Below are positions 27,855-34,817 of a stretch of 64,000 nucleotides of DNA, in pieces. The stretch is from an uncultured Bacteroidaceae bacterium. Its GTDB lineage: Bacteria; Bacteroidota; Bacteroidia; Bacteroidales; Bacteroidaceae. Made by a program: the position numbers and the translations under genes. The DNA is taken from contig CALULY010000012.1 in NCBI GenBank assembly GCA_944321635.1, forward strand, positions 1 to 64,000, given 5' to 3'. The notes below the pieces were generated by a model. The model was not told the DNA's origin. It searched no databases and saw only the letters and a program-made list of their open reading frames with translations. Each line of letters begins with the position of its first letter. The stretch's first letter is position 1.

Positions 27855-28486
27855 ACTTTCCCCATAGTTAAGTATTTACGTACTTTGGTTTCCACCTCTT
27901 CCAATTGGGAGGAAAAGCCTTGGCATTTGTACGCCCATCCCCTGCCAGGATGCAAGACATCCCATTCTGATTTGGCCTGATTGTATCTCCCTTTGCCAGG
28001 GTCGTGATTGCCAAACCCATCGATGGCGGTGTTCCATACAGGAGTATAAAATCTGATGAGGGCGGCTTCTACTGTCCCTATCAAATCGCTTGACGCTCCC
28101 TCCAATATCATGAAGCGGCAATGAAAGTCGGACAAATCCAAGTTTTCGACCTGCTCGATGCTTTTCGCATGTTCGTTCAACCTCGCGTACAGTTCATGCG
28201 AGCCTGTACCGACCAGTTTTACCCTTGCCTGCCTCCATCCGCGCGGGACAGCTTTCCCGACATATATCGGTTGCTTGAACTCTATACGATTCAATTCGTA
28301 TAGCTTTTGGTAATAATGGCTTTTGCCTGTATAATACAATGCATAAACTCCTGTCCCGACGAAGTTCTCGGGTGGAGGCAAACGGTGGACAGGCGTACCG
28401 TTGAAGAATCTTATAGTGTCCTTGACAATCTCTTCGAAAGCATCTGATTGGTAAATGTGCTTTGACCTGTCGAAAAAGTCATCCAT
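27851..28486 (-). CDS. Eco29kI-family GIY-YIG restriction endonuclease
   Basis: 211 aa from ATG 28486 (MDDFFDRSKH); an in-frame ATG at 28582 would add 32 residues with no evident family match. The GIY-YIG-type core reads G-V-Y-A-L-Y-Y-T-G, then P-I-Y-V-G-K-A-V-P-R-G-W-R. It is followed by L-Y-A-R-L-N-E-H-A-K-S-I, a conserved Glu in G-T-V-E-A-A-L-I and I-D-G-F-G-N-H-D-P-G-K-G-R. This resembles Eco29kI, which cuts CCGCGG. Partner of the downstream methyltransferase. The order places the nuclease first, so control of methylase-before-nuclease timing is not obvious; no controller gene is visible. Confidence 0.9.
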   Translation of the reverse strand: MDDFFDRSKHIYQSDAFEEIVKDTIRFFNGTPVHRLPPPENFVGTGVYALYYTGKSHYYQKLYELNRIEFKQPIYVGKAVPRGWRQARVKLVGTGSHELYARLNEHAKSIEQVENLDLSDFHCRFMILEGASSDLIGTVEAALIRFYTPVWNTAIDGFGNHDPGKGRYNQAKSEWDVLHPGRGWAYKCQGFSSQLEEVETKVRKYLTMGKV

Positions 28487-28674
28487 GACAATGGTTCTAA
28501 TGTTCGGTGATATTTGGAAAGAGGCTGCTAATTTAATAATTGTTGTACTAAAATGTGCTTTCCTATGATTTTCCACAGCCAATTCTGCAGCGGTCGTGTT
28601 GCATGGGGAGGCTTGCTATTTCATCACGACCTACAATAATTTGTGTTTGACAAACGATTTGTAGCATCCTGCAT

Positions 28675-28749
28675 CATCCGACCTTCCCGCCCGAAACATT
28701 TAATGCAACGGGCGGAATCATTGCATGATTTTGGCGGTTGCGTAGGATG
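28675..28749 (+). repeat. 22-bp-period CAT-N3-ATG array, locus 3 (RM-proximal copy B)
   Basis: Cores at 28675 (CATccgACC), 28697 (CATttaATG) and 28719 (CATtgcATG), with a half-core CGTaggATG at 28741. Nearly identical to locus 2, in the same orientation, on the other side of the restriction-modification genes. Confidence 0.85.
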
Positions 28750-28785
28750 TTTTTTGCCCCGCAAACGGAGCCGGCGCAAAAGCAA

Positions 28786-28815
28786 GAGTGGCAAGGCCGT
28801 AAAGCCTTGCCACTC
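28786..28815 (-). terminator. terminator after the 65-aa membrane protein gene
   Basis: Exact 12-bp stem GAGTGGCAAGGC / GCCTTGCCACTC with a 6-nt loop, 20 bp past the stop of the 28836 gene. The minus-strand tail TTGCTTTTGC is only moderately T-rich. Confidence 0.7.
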
Positions 28816-28835
28816 AATGTAGCGTTGTCACGGTT

Positions 28836-29033
28836 TCAGTCGCGCTTGCTTGCCTTTTGACGCTTCCTTTCCTCTTGTTTTAAAATCAAAGCAACAATTG
28901 CCATTGACACTATCGAAGATATAACAATGTTTATTGCTAAGCCCAAACTAACATTTGCCCCATTCAAATAATGCAGCAGCAACGAAAACAACGAGACAAT
29001 TATAGCTACTAAAAGCAATTTAATATAAATCAT
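28836..29033 (-). CDS. small two-helix membrane protein (65 aa)
   Basis: Helix 1 is about residues 3-22 and helix 2 about 31-50; the tail is basic (K-Q-E-E-R-K-R-Q-K-A-S-K-R). The layout and an L-H-Y-L motif at the end of helix 1 match the proteins at 29044 and 26229. It begins 10 bp after the 29044 gene stop, so they are co-transcribed. Function unknown. DNA is more AT-rich than its partner. Confidence 0.7.
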   Translation of the reverse strand: MIYIKLLLVAIIVSLFSLLLHYLNGANVSLGLAINIVISSIVSMAIVALILKQEERKRQKASKRD

Positions 29034-29043
29034 ACAAATATTT

Positions 29044-29247
29044 TCACCTATTGCTTCTTTTTACACGCTTCACATAAAGCATGGCAAGGCCGAGCCCCAA
29101 GCCCAAACCGACAGCCGTCTGGATCAACGACATCAAGACTATGCCCCAATCCAGAGGCCACCCAAGCAGATAGCGCCACAGGACAGTGAGGCAAGTGCAC
29201 CCTGTCACTGCCGCCACCAATACTAATACAGTCTTCGTGCGTTTCAT
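29044..29247 (-). CDS. small two-helix membrane protein (67 aa)
   Basis: Helix 1 is about residues 5-26, with L-W-R-Y-L-L at its end; helix 2 is about 34-58 and glycine rich (G-L-G-L-G-L-G-L-A); the tail is K-R-V-K-R-S-N-R. It belongs to the same small family as 28836 and 26229. No function is recognised; phage-hole-like or stress-membrane roles cannot be told apart from sequence. Confidence 0.7.
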   Translation of the reverse strand: MKRTKTVLVLVAAVTGCTCLTVLWRYLLGWPLDWGIVLMSLIQTAVGLGLGLGLAMLYVKRVKRSNR

Positions 29248-29348
29248 GTCAAGATGTCATTGTCAGTTTGAAGTCTCATTAAGCATATGACAAATATGAG
29301 AAAATGATTCTAAAAAATCGAAGAAGTAACAATAAAAAGCCGACCTCG

Positions 29349-29467
29349 CATGGAACATATCAAACAAAACCACCCCACGCGGCGGACAAAAGCATCGTAT
29401 GTCATCACCGGTTGCATTGTATTCCACAAGCAAAAACATAGGATGCAATCACACGTTGCATCCTATG
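29349..29467 (+). repeat. 22-bp-period CAT-N3-ATG array, locus 4
   Basis: Cores in exact 22-bp register at 29349 (CATggaACA), 29371 (CACcccACG), 29393 (CATcgtATG), 29415 (CATtgtATT), 29437 (CATaggATG) and 29459 (CATcctATG). Three are perfect. The first two are degenerate and may be chance. Confidence 0.8.
29437..29467. terminator. hairpin formed by two array units, bidirectional terminator-like
   Basis: CATAGGATGCAA and TTGCATCCTATG are exact inverted copies (12-bp stem, 7-nt loop). T6 follows on the plus strand and T5 on the minus strand. It lies 100 bp past the stop of the NfnAB fusion. Confidence 0.7.
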
Positions 29468-29502
29468 TTTTTTGCATTTGTCCCTTAGGCCAACCAACAA
29501 GC

Positions 29503-29536
29503 ACGTGGGGCAAGGCTTTTGAGCCTTGCCCCACGT
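29503..29536 (-). terminator. hairpin just after the NfnAB fusion gene
   Basis: A 15-bp exact stem (ACGTGGGGCAAGGCT and its complement) with a TTTG loop, 31 bp past the stop. There is no T-tail on the minus strand, so it may work together with the hairpin at 29437. Confidence 0.6.
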
Positions 29537-29567
29537 TGATTATTGCTCGCGGCACTCCGCCGCCATG

Positions 29568-31874
29568 TCACTGCCGCGCCTGCGACAATGCCTCATGCAT
29601 CCGCGCCGCAGCACGGCGGCCGTCGCCCATGGCGAGGATGACGGTCGCGCCGCCACGCACGATGTCGCCGCCGGCATAGAGCATCGGGACGGACGACTGC
29701 ATGTCTTCGCCCACGACGATAGTGCCTCGACGGCTCACCTCCAGACCCTCGACAGAGTTGGGGATGATGGGATTGGGCGAAACACCGACCGAGACGATGG
29801 CCATGTCTATGTCAAGCGTCTCGGTAGCTCCCGGGATTGGCACAGGACTGCGGCGACCGGACTCGTCGGGTTCGCCGAGCTGCATCTTCTGCAACACGAC
29901 TTGGCAGACACGTCCTTGCTCGTCGGAGATGTATTCGATGGGGTTGTGCAGCGTCATGAACTCCACTCCCTCCTCCTTGGCGTGCTTGACCTCCTCGGCA
30001 CGGGCGGGCATCTCGGCCTCGGAACGGCGATAGACGACGATGGCTCTCTCCGCCCCGAGCCTGCGGGCGGTGCGCACCGAGTCCATGGCGGTGTTGCCGC
30101 CGCCGATGACCACGACGCGTTTGCCGAATGTCACGGGAGTGTCAGCCTCGGGATTGGCCGCATCCATGAGGTTGACACGGGTCAGATATTCGTTGGATGA
30201 CATGATGTTGATGGCATTCTCGCCGGGTATACCCATGAAGCGGGGAAGTCCCGCGCCCGAGGCCACGAAAAATCCGCTGAAGCCATCGGCCTTGAGCTGG
30301 TCGATAGTGATTGTCTTGCCGACGATGCAGTCTTTGACAAACTTGACTCCCATCGCGGCGAGAGCTGAGACCTCATGATCCACAATCGTGTTGGGGAGAC
30401 GGAACTCCGGGATGCCATATTTGAGCACGCCGCCTATCTCGTGCAACGCCTCAAACACCGTCACGTCGTAGCCTCTCTTGGCCATGTCGCTGGCGAAGGT
30501 CAACCCTGCGGGTCCTGAGCCGACCACTGTGACCTTGATGCCGTTGGCCGGGGCGACGACGGGTGCTTCACCCTTGCCGTGCTCGCGCTCATAGTCGGCG
30601 GCGAAACGCTCCAGATAGCCTATGGCGACGGCAGGTTTGCCCAGTTTCTCGGCATAGATGCAGTGCGCCTCGCATTGTTTCTCCTGCGGGCACACGCGGC
30701 CGCAGACTGCCGGCAACGCGCTGGTTAGTTTGAGGACGCGGGCAGCCTCGGTTATCTCGCCGCGCTCTATGTTCTTGATAAAAGACGGGATGTGGATGGC
30801 CACCGGGCAACCTGTCATGCACGACGGGTTCGCGCAGTCGAGGCAACGGTGTGCCTCCGCCATCGCCTGACGCAGGGTGAGGCCACGGTTGACCTCCTCG
30901 TGGTTGTGTGAGCGGTATTCCGGATTGAGTTCCTCCATCTTGACGCGCTCAAGGGACATCCTCTCCTTGGGTTTCATCGACTTGCGCAATTCCTCGCGCC
31001 ACGGGGCAGTACGGTCGTCGTCGTTGCGGAGCATTGCCTCGCGTATCTCCTCTGAGGTGTGCGACAGTTTGTCCATGTCCTTGCGCTCTATGTCTCGGAA
31101 CGCTCCCATGCGCTTGAGCATCTCGTCAAAGTCCACCTCGTGACCGTCAAACTCAGGGCCGTCAACGCACACAAATTTTGTCTTGCCGCCCACCGTGACA
31201 CGGCACGCTCCGCACATCCCCGTGCCGTCCACCATGATGGTGTTGAGCGAGACGTCGGTGGGGATGCCGTGGCGGCGTGTGAGGTCGCAGACAAATTTCA
31301 TCATGATTGCCGGGCCGATGGCAAAACACTTGTCAACGTGTTCCCGGTTTATTATCTCCTCGATAGCGGCTGTCACAAGCCCCTTGCGGCCGTAGGAGCC
31401 GTCATCGGTCATGATTACCACTTCGTCGGAGCTTGCACGCATCTCTTCCTCAAGGATTATCAACTCCTTGGTGCGGGCGGCGAGGACGGTGATCACCTTG
31501 TTGCCGGCGACTCGCAACGCCCTGACTATCGGCAGCATGGGGGCTACGCCAACCCCGCCTCCCGCGCAGACGACAGTGCCAAACTGCTCGATGTGCGTCG
31601 CCTTGCCGAGAGGACCGACGACATCCGTGATGCTGTCGCCGACAGCAAGCGAGCACAAGCGGTTTGACGACAGGCCTACCTCCTGGACGACAAGGGTGAT
31701 TGTGCCGCGCACGGGGTCTGCATCGGCGATGGTGAGGGGCATCCGCTCGCCTTTGTCGCCGACACGCACGATGACAAAATGCCCGGCGCGGCGAGAACGG
31801 GCGATCAAGGGGGCTTCGACTTCCAACTTGAAAACCTTGTCGGAGAGTTGCTGTTTGCTCAATATTTTATTCAT
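29568..31874 (-). CDS. NfnA-NfnB type fusion (ferredoxin:NADP reductase / GltD-like)
   Basis: 768 aa. The N-terminal half (1-275) is a ferredoxin-NADP reductase-type FAD/NAD domain (M-P-L-T-I-A-D, A-G-G-G-V-G-V-A-P) with a [2Fe-2S] cluster site C-G-A-C-x7-C. The C-terminal half (about 290-768) is a GltD-like flavoprotein with cysteine motifs C-L-D-C-x4-C-x3-C-P and C-G-R-V-C-P-x3-Q-C-x3-C for [4Fe-4S] clusters. It also has two dinucleotide folds (G-S-G-P-A-G-L and G-G-G-N-T-A-M-D). This matches a fused NADH-dependent ferredoxin:NADP+ oxidoreductase (electron-bifurcating transhydrogenase). Alternative: a glutamate-synthase beta-like reductase, but no large GltB subunit is near. Cytoplasmic. 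Confidence 0.9.
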   Translation of the reverse strand: MNKILSKQQLSDKVFKLEVEAPLIARSRRAGHFVIVRVGDKGERMPLTIADADPVRGTITLVVQEVGLSSNRLCSLAVGDSITDVVGPLGKATHIEQFGTVVCAGGGVGVAPMLPIVRALRVAGNKVITVLAARTKELIILEEEMRASSDEVVIMTDDGSYGRKGLVTAAIEEIINREHVDKCFAIGPAIMMKFVCDLTRRHGIPTDVSLNTIMVDGTGMCGACRVTVGGKTKFVCVDGPEFDGHEVDFDEMLKRMGAFRDIERKDMDKLSHTSEEIREAMLRNDDDRTAPWREELRKSMKPKERMSLERVKMEELNPEYRSHNHEEVNRGLTLRQAMAEAHRCLDCANPSCMTGCPVAIHIPSFIKNIERGEITEAARVLKLTSALPAVCGRVCPQEKQCEAHCIYAEKLGKPAVAIGYLERFAADYEREHGKGEAPVVAPANGIKVTVVGSGPAGLTFASDMAKRGYDVTVFEALHEIGGVLKYGIPEFRLPNTIVDHEVSALAAMGVKFVKDCIVGKTITIDQLKADGFSGFFVASGAGLPRFMGIPGENAINIMSSNEYLTRVNLMDAANPEADTPVTFGKRVVVIGGGNTAMDSVRTARRLGAERAIVVYRRSEAEMPARAEEVKHAKEEGVEFMTLHNPIEYISDEQGRVCQVVLQKMQLGEPDESGRRSPVPIPGATETLDIDMAIVSVGVSPNPIIPNSVEGLEVSRRGTIVVGEDMQSSVPMLYAGGDIVRGGATVILAMGDGRRAAARMHEALSQARQ

Positions 31875-31955
31875 ATCTACTAACTATAAGGATGTGTCTC
31901 TGTCCTTCGGCGGCATCGTGCCGCGCCCAATGCTGGCTGCGCGGCGTGTGACCGT

Positions 31956-33053
31956 TCATTCCTCCAGGCGCAATTCCGCCGTGATGGGGTAATGGTCGGA
32001 GTCTTTTATCGTGTCATCGACCTTGCAGCTGACGACTTCCCACGCATCATTGACGAGGATGTTGTCTATCCTGAAAAAAAACTTATTCTCATTGTAGGAG
32101 ATTCCCATGCCGCGCCCGCGACGTGTGAAGGCGTCCTGCAAATCTTCGTTCAAAACGCGGTGGGCGTAGGACAACGGCCCGTCATTGAAGTCACCGCAGA
32201 CAATCAGCGGCTGATGCAGGTGCTCCTCGATCACCGCCCTGACGGCACGGGCCTGCACGGCACGGATGGCGGCAGCGTCGGCAAGTTTGCCAAGCAAGGT
32301 GAAGAGATTGTCTTTTATCCGCTCGGCACTGGGCGAATCGACGAGGCTCTCGTAGGCGGCCTTGTCCGCAGCTGTCAGCTTGTTTGACTCCAGGTGGTTG
32401 TTTATCACCACCACGGTGTCACCATGCACCGACAAAGTGAAGACTGCCGAGCCGTTGTTGTCGCTGTCGTAGGGTATGCGCTCGGCACTCAATATGGGAT
32501 ACTTGGAGAAGCAAGCCAGCTGGTTAGGATTGCCCGAGTAGTTGAGCGACACGACGGCGTGATATGGGTACATATCCAACTCGCGCAGCACGTCATCCTC
32601 GGTGAGAAAGGCTTTGTTGCCCGAGAGGATATACTCTTGCATACACACTATGTCCGCCCCGCTCCCGGCGACGTAATCCAACACGGCATTGCGGTCGCCG
32701 TCCTTGTGGGGCTTCTGCTTGCACAGGCCCATGACATTGTAGGACAAGATGTGCAACGCACCAGTCCCGTCCCCGCCGCCAAAATTGATCGGGAACGAGA
32801 GCCTGAACGCGCCCCATGTCAAGATGATGCCCGCAAGAGGGGCGATGGCATAGAGCGGCTTTGCAAACACCCAAAACAGCAGGAAGAGCAAATTGACGAT
32901 GAAAAAGACCATGTAGGCCAGTCCGAAGCATGACAGCACCGGGAACTTGGCAGGCGGGAAGTAGGAGCTATAAGCCGAGATGAGCAACAGGACGAGCACC
33001 GCGATGTTGACGAACAGGATTATGCGCAAGATGTAAGTACCTACCTTTTTCAT
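31956..33053 (-). CDS. membrane-anchored endonuclease/exonuclease/phosphatase family protein
   Basis: 365 aa. Three N-terminal hydrophobic segments (about 8-28, 40-62 and 66-84) precede an EEP domain (about 100-365). Its metal and catalytic motifs are L-S-Y-N-V-M, M-Q-E-Y (Glu ligand), N-H-L-E-S, C-G-D-F-N-D and the terminal D-S-D-H-Y-P-I. The domain hydrolyses phosphodiester bonds in nucleic acids, phospholipids or nucleotides; the membrane anchor hints at lipid or envelope substrates, by inference. The gene begins 19 bp after the downstream rhomboid gene and the NfnAB fusion follows after 81 bp. Confidence 0.9.
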   Translation of the reverse strand: MKKVGTYILRIILFVNIAVLVLLLISAYSSYFPPAKFPVLSCFGLAYMVFFIVNLLFLLFWVFAKPLYAIAPLAGIILTWGAFRLSFPINFGGGDGTGALHILSYNVMGLCKQKPHKDGDRNAVLDYVAGSGADIVCMQEYILSGNKAFLTEDDVLRELDMYPYHAVVSLNYSGNPNQLACFSKYPILSAERIPYDSDNNGSAVFTLSVHGDTVVVINNHLESNKLTAADKAAYESLVDSPSAERIKDNLFTLLGKLADAAAIRAVQARAVRAVIEEHLHQPLIVCGDFNDGPLSYAHRVLNEDLQDAFTRRGRGMGISYNENKFFFRIDNILVNDAWEVVSCKVDDTIKDSDHYPITAELRLEE

Positions 33054-33072
33054 CTATCCTCCGTCACATCAT

Positions 33073-33954
33073 TCATTTGCGGCCTGCGTCAAACAGTCTC
33101 TGCTTCTCCTCGGCGGTGAGGGACGAGTATCCGCCCTTTTTTATCTTTTCCAGGATCCTGTCCACTTCATCATCCTTGGCCTTGCGCCTCATGTTGCAGG
33201 CGCAATCGTCCGCCTTGGCAGCGTCGCGGTAGTGGACTTTCATCCTCGGCCTCCGCCCTTTAAGCCGCGAGGGCAGAGACTTGATGCCGGATGCCACGGG
33301 ACGCAAGACGGTGGCAAACCAATCTATCACGGCGTTAATCCACCTCGTCACATCCGTCCCACGGTCAAACAGCCAAGCGAAAAGGATGCCAGAGAGGAAT
33401 CCCCCGATGTGGGCGAAATGCCTCCCAGGGGCTTCCATCAGGAAGATGACATCAACGGCGATGAACGCCAGAGCCACCCACTTGAACCGCACCTTGCCAA
33501 AAAGGAAAAGCCTCAACTCGACATTCGGCACCTTGAACAGCAACGCCCCCATCAACGAGAGCATCGGGGCTGACGCACCGAGCAGGTAGTGGACACCGGC
33601 GATGTCACGCATATAAGGGAACACGGCAAACGAAAGCAGGAACAGCAGCGCGCCGCACAAGCCCCCGAAGACATACATCCCCACAAGCTGCCTCGACGAA
33701 TAGACCTGGTAGAACATCTCCCCCACCCAGTAGAGGCACAGCAGGTTGAACAGCGTGCCAAGCAGGTCGGTGTCAGAGAACATATAGGTGACTAACGTCC
33801 ACGGGCGCGTCAACAACGCACCGAGGTCAGACGGGCAGGCGAGCCACGACACGACCTCGCCGTAGCCGTCGAGGTTGAACAGCCGGAAAACGATGCCAAG
33901 CAGGAACAACGCCGCAAAGACAATGGCATTGATGTAGAGCAAAGTCCGCTTCAT
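33073..33954 (-). CDS. rhomboid-family intramembrane protease with C-terminal extension
   Basis: 293 aa from ATG 33954, whose first base overlaps the previous gene's stop (TGATG). Six membrane segments are predicted in residues 1-205. The serine motif is G-A-S-A (about residue 130), not the usual G-x-S-G, and the catalytic His is in H-I-G-G. A cytoplasmic tail (about 225-293) ends with D-R-I-L-E-K-I-K-K-G-G-Y-S-S-L-T-x-E-E-K-Q-R-L-F, a tail motif common in Bacteroidetes rhomboids. Activity is likely but the fourth motif residue differs. Tandem with another rhomboid. Confidence 0.9.
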   Translation of the reverse strand: MKRTLLYINAIVFAALFLLGIVFRLFNLDGYGEVVSWLACPSDLGALLTRPWTLVTYMFSDTDLLGTLFNLLCLYWVGEMFYQVYSSRQLVGMYVFGGLCGALLFLLSFAVFPYMRDIAGVHYLLGASAPMLSLMGALLFKVPNVELRLFLFGKVRFKWVALAFIAVDVIFLMEAPGRHFAHIGGFLSGILFAWLFDRGTDVTRWINAVIDWFATVLRPVASGIKSLPSRLKGRRPRMKVHYRDAAKADDCACNMRRKAKDDEVDRILEKIKKGGYSSLTAEEKQRLFDAGRK

Positions 33955-34628
33955 CACCACTCCCGCTTATATTTCCAATACAATATCAACAGGAATCCGA
34001 ACAGCATCCCCCCGATGTGTGCGAAATGGGCCACGTTGTCATGCACCGAGGGACTGATGCCGAGCATCAACTCTATGGCCGCATAACCGATGACAAACCA
34101 CTTGGCCTTGATAGGCACGGGGATGGGGAAAACAAACATCCGCTCCTCAGGGAAACGCATCCCGAAGCCCAGCAGGATGCCAAACACCGCTCCCGACGCG
34201 CCCACCGTGCTCCAGCTGTTGAGGAACGCATCCATGGGGATAGGAGGATAGCCGTCACCAAACGAAACAGTCAAATAGTGGTCAAGCCCCATCGAATAGT
34301 AAGTCACCAGCTGCGCCACTTCCTGCACCAAGCCTGCGCCCAACCCGCACACCACATAGAACAGCAGGAACTTGCTCGACCCGAGATAACGCTCCAGCAC
34401 CGAACCAAACATCCACACGGCAAACATATTGAAGAAGATGTGTGCGAAGTTGGCGTGCATGAACATATAGGTAAAGAACTGCGCCACGTTGAAATCCTCC
34501 GCGAAGAAGAAGTGCAACGCCAGGTAACGGTCAAAGTCTATGCCCCACCTCCCCGCCGCAAGAGTGGCGAGGAAGAGCAGGACGTTGACCATCAAGATAT
34601 ATTTGGTTACAACAGGAAGTTTGTTCAT
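33954..34628 (-). CDS. rhomboid-family intramembrane serine protease
   Basis: 224 aa from ATG 34628; the in-frame TTG three bases earlier is less likely. Six-helix rhomboid core with H-x3-N in loop/helix 2 (H-I-F-F-N-M-F), the catalytic G-A-S-G-A-V-F-G (Ser near 142) and catalytic His in A-H-I-G-G-M-L-F-G. It cleaves transmembrane substrates within the inner membrane; substrates unknown. First gene of an operon running through the second rhomboid and the EEP protein. Confidence 0.95.
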   Translation of the reverse strand: MNKLPVVTKYILMVNVLLFLATLAAGRWGIDFDRYLALHFFFAEDFNVAQFFTYMFMHANFAHIFFNMFAVWMFGSVLERYLGSSKFLLFYVVCGLGAGLVQEVAQLVTYYSMGLDHYLTVSFGDGYPPIPMDAFLNSWSTVGASGAVFGILLGFGMRFPEERMFVFPIPVPIKAKWFVIGYAAIELMLGISPSVHDNVAHFAHIGGMLFGFLLILYWKYKREW

Positions 34629-34660
34629 CAAGTCAACATTTATCCATAATCAGGCGACGG

Positions 34661-34668
34661 CAAAAGTA
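34661..34668 (-). promoter_or_regulatory. -7 element of the rhomboid operon
   Basis: Minus strand TACTTTTG matches TAnnTTTG, 33 bp upstream of ATG 34628. No clear TTTG at -33. Confidence 0.55.
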
Positions 34669-34783
34669 ACAATTTAATCCGTTGGGAGCTCCACTTGCCA
34701 GGACGGCTAATCTTTTTTCTGATAATAATACATTATTTCGCACGCCACCGACCCGGCGGCAAGGCATGATGGGAGCAAATCAT

Positions 34784-34791
34784 TATCTTTG
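34784..34791 (+). promoter_or_regulatory. -7 element of argS
   Basis: TATCTTTG, 26 bp upstream of the argS ATG, matches TAnnTTTG. The -33 box is not evident. It is divergent from the rhomboid promoter 115 bp away. Confidence 0.6.
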
Positions 34792-34817
34792 CACCCCAAA
34801 ACCCTAAGACACAGCAA

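Larger units (their letters stand above)
28487..28835. other. 349-bp region upstream of the endonuclease gene
   Basis: The part 28487-28670 is AT-rich and may hold an N-terminal extension of the endonuclease (to 28582) and its promoter, but no clear TAnnTTTG box is seen. Array locus 3 follows at 28675-28749, then T6 at 28750 and a terminator hairpin at 28786-28815. No other gene. Confidence 0.6.
29248..29567. other. 320-bp intergenic region between nfnAB fusion and small membrane proteins
   Basis: Holds array locus 4 (29349-29467), a terminator hairpin made by its last two units, a second hairpin (29503-29536), and an AT-rich stretch (29270-29340) that probably contains the promoter of the 29247 gene; minus strand CATATTTG at 29298-29291 is one base off TAnnTTTG. 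No gene. Confidence 0.6.
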
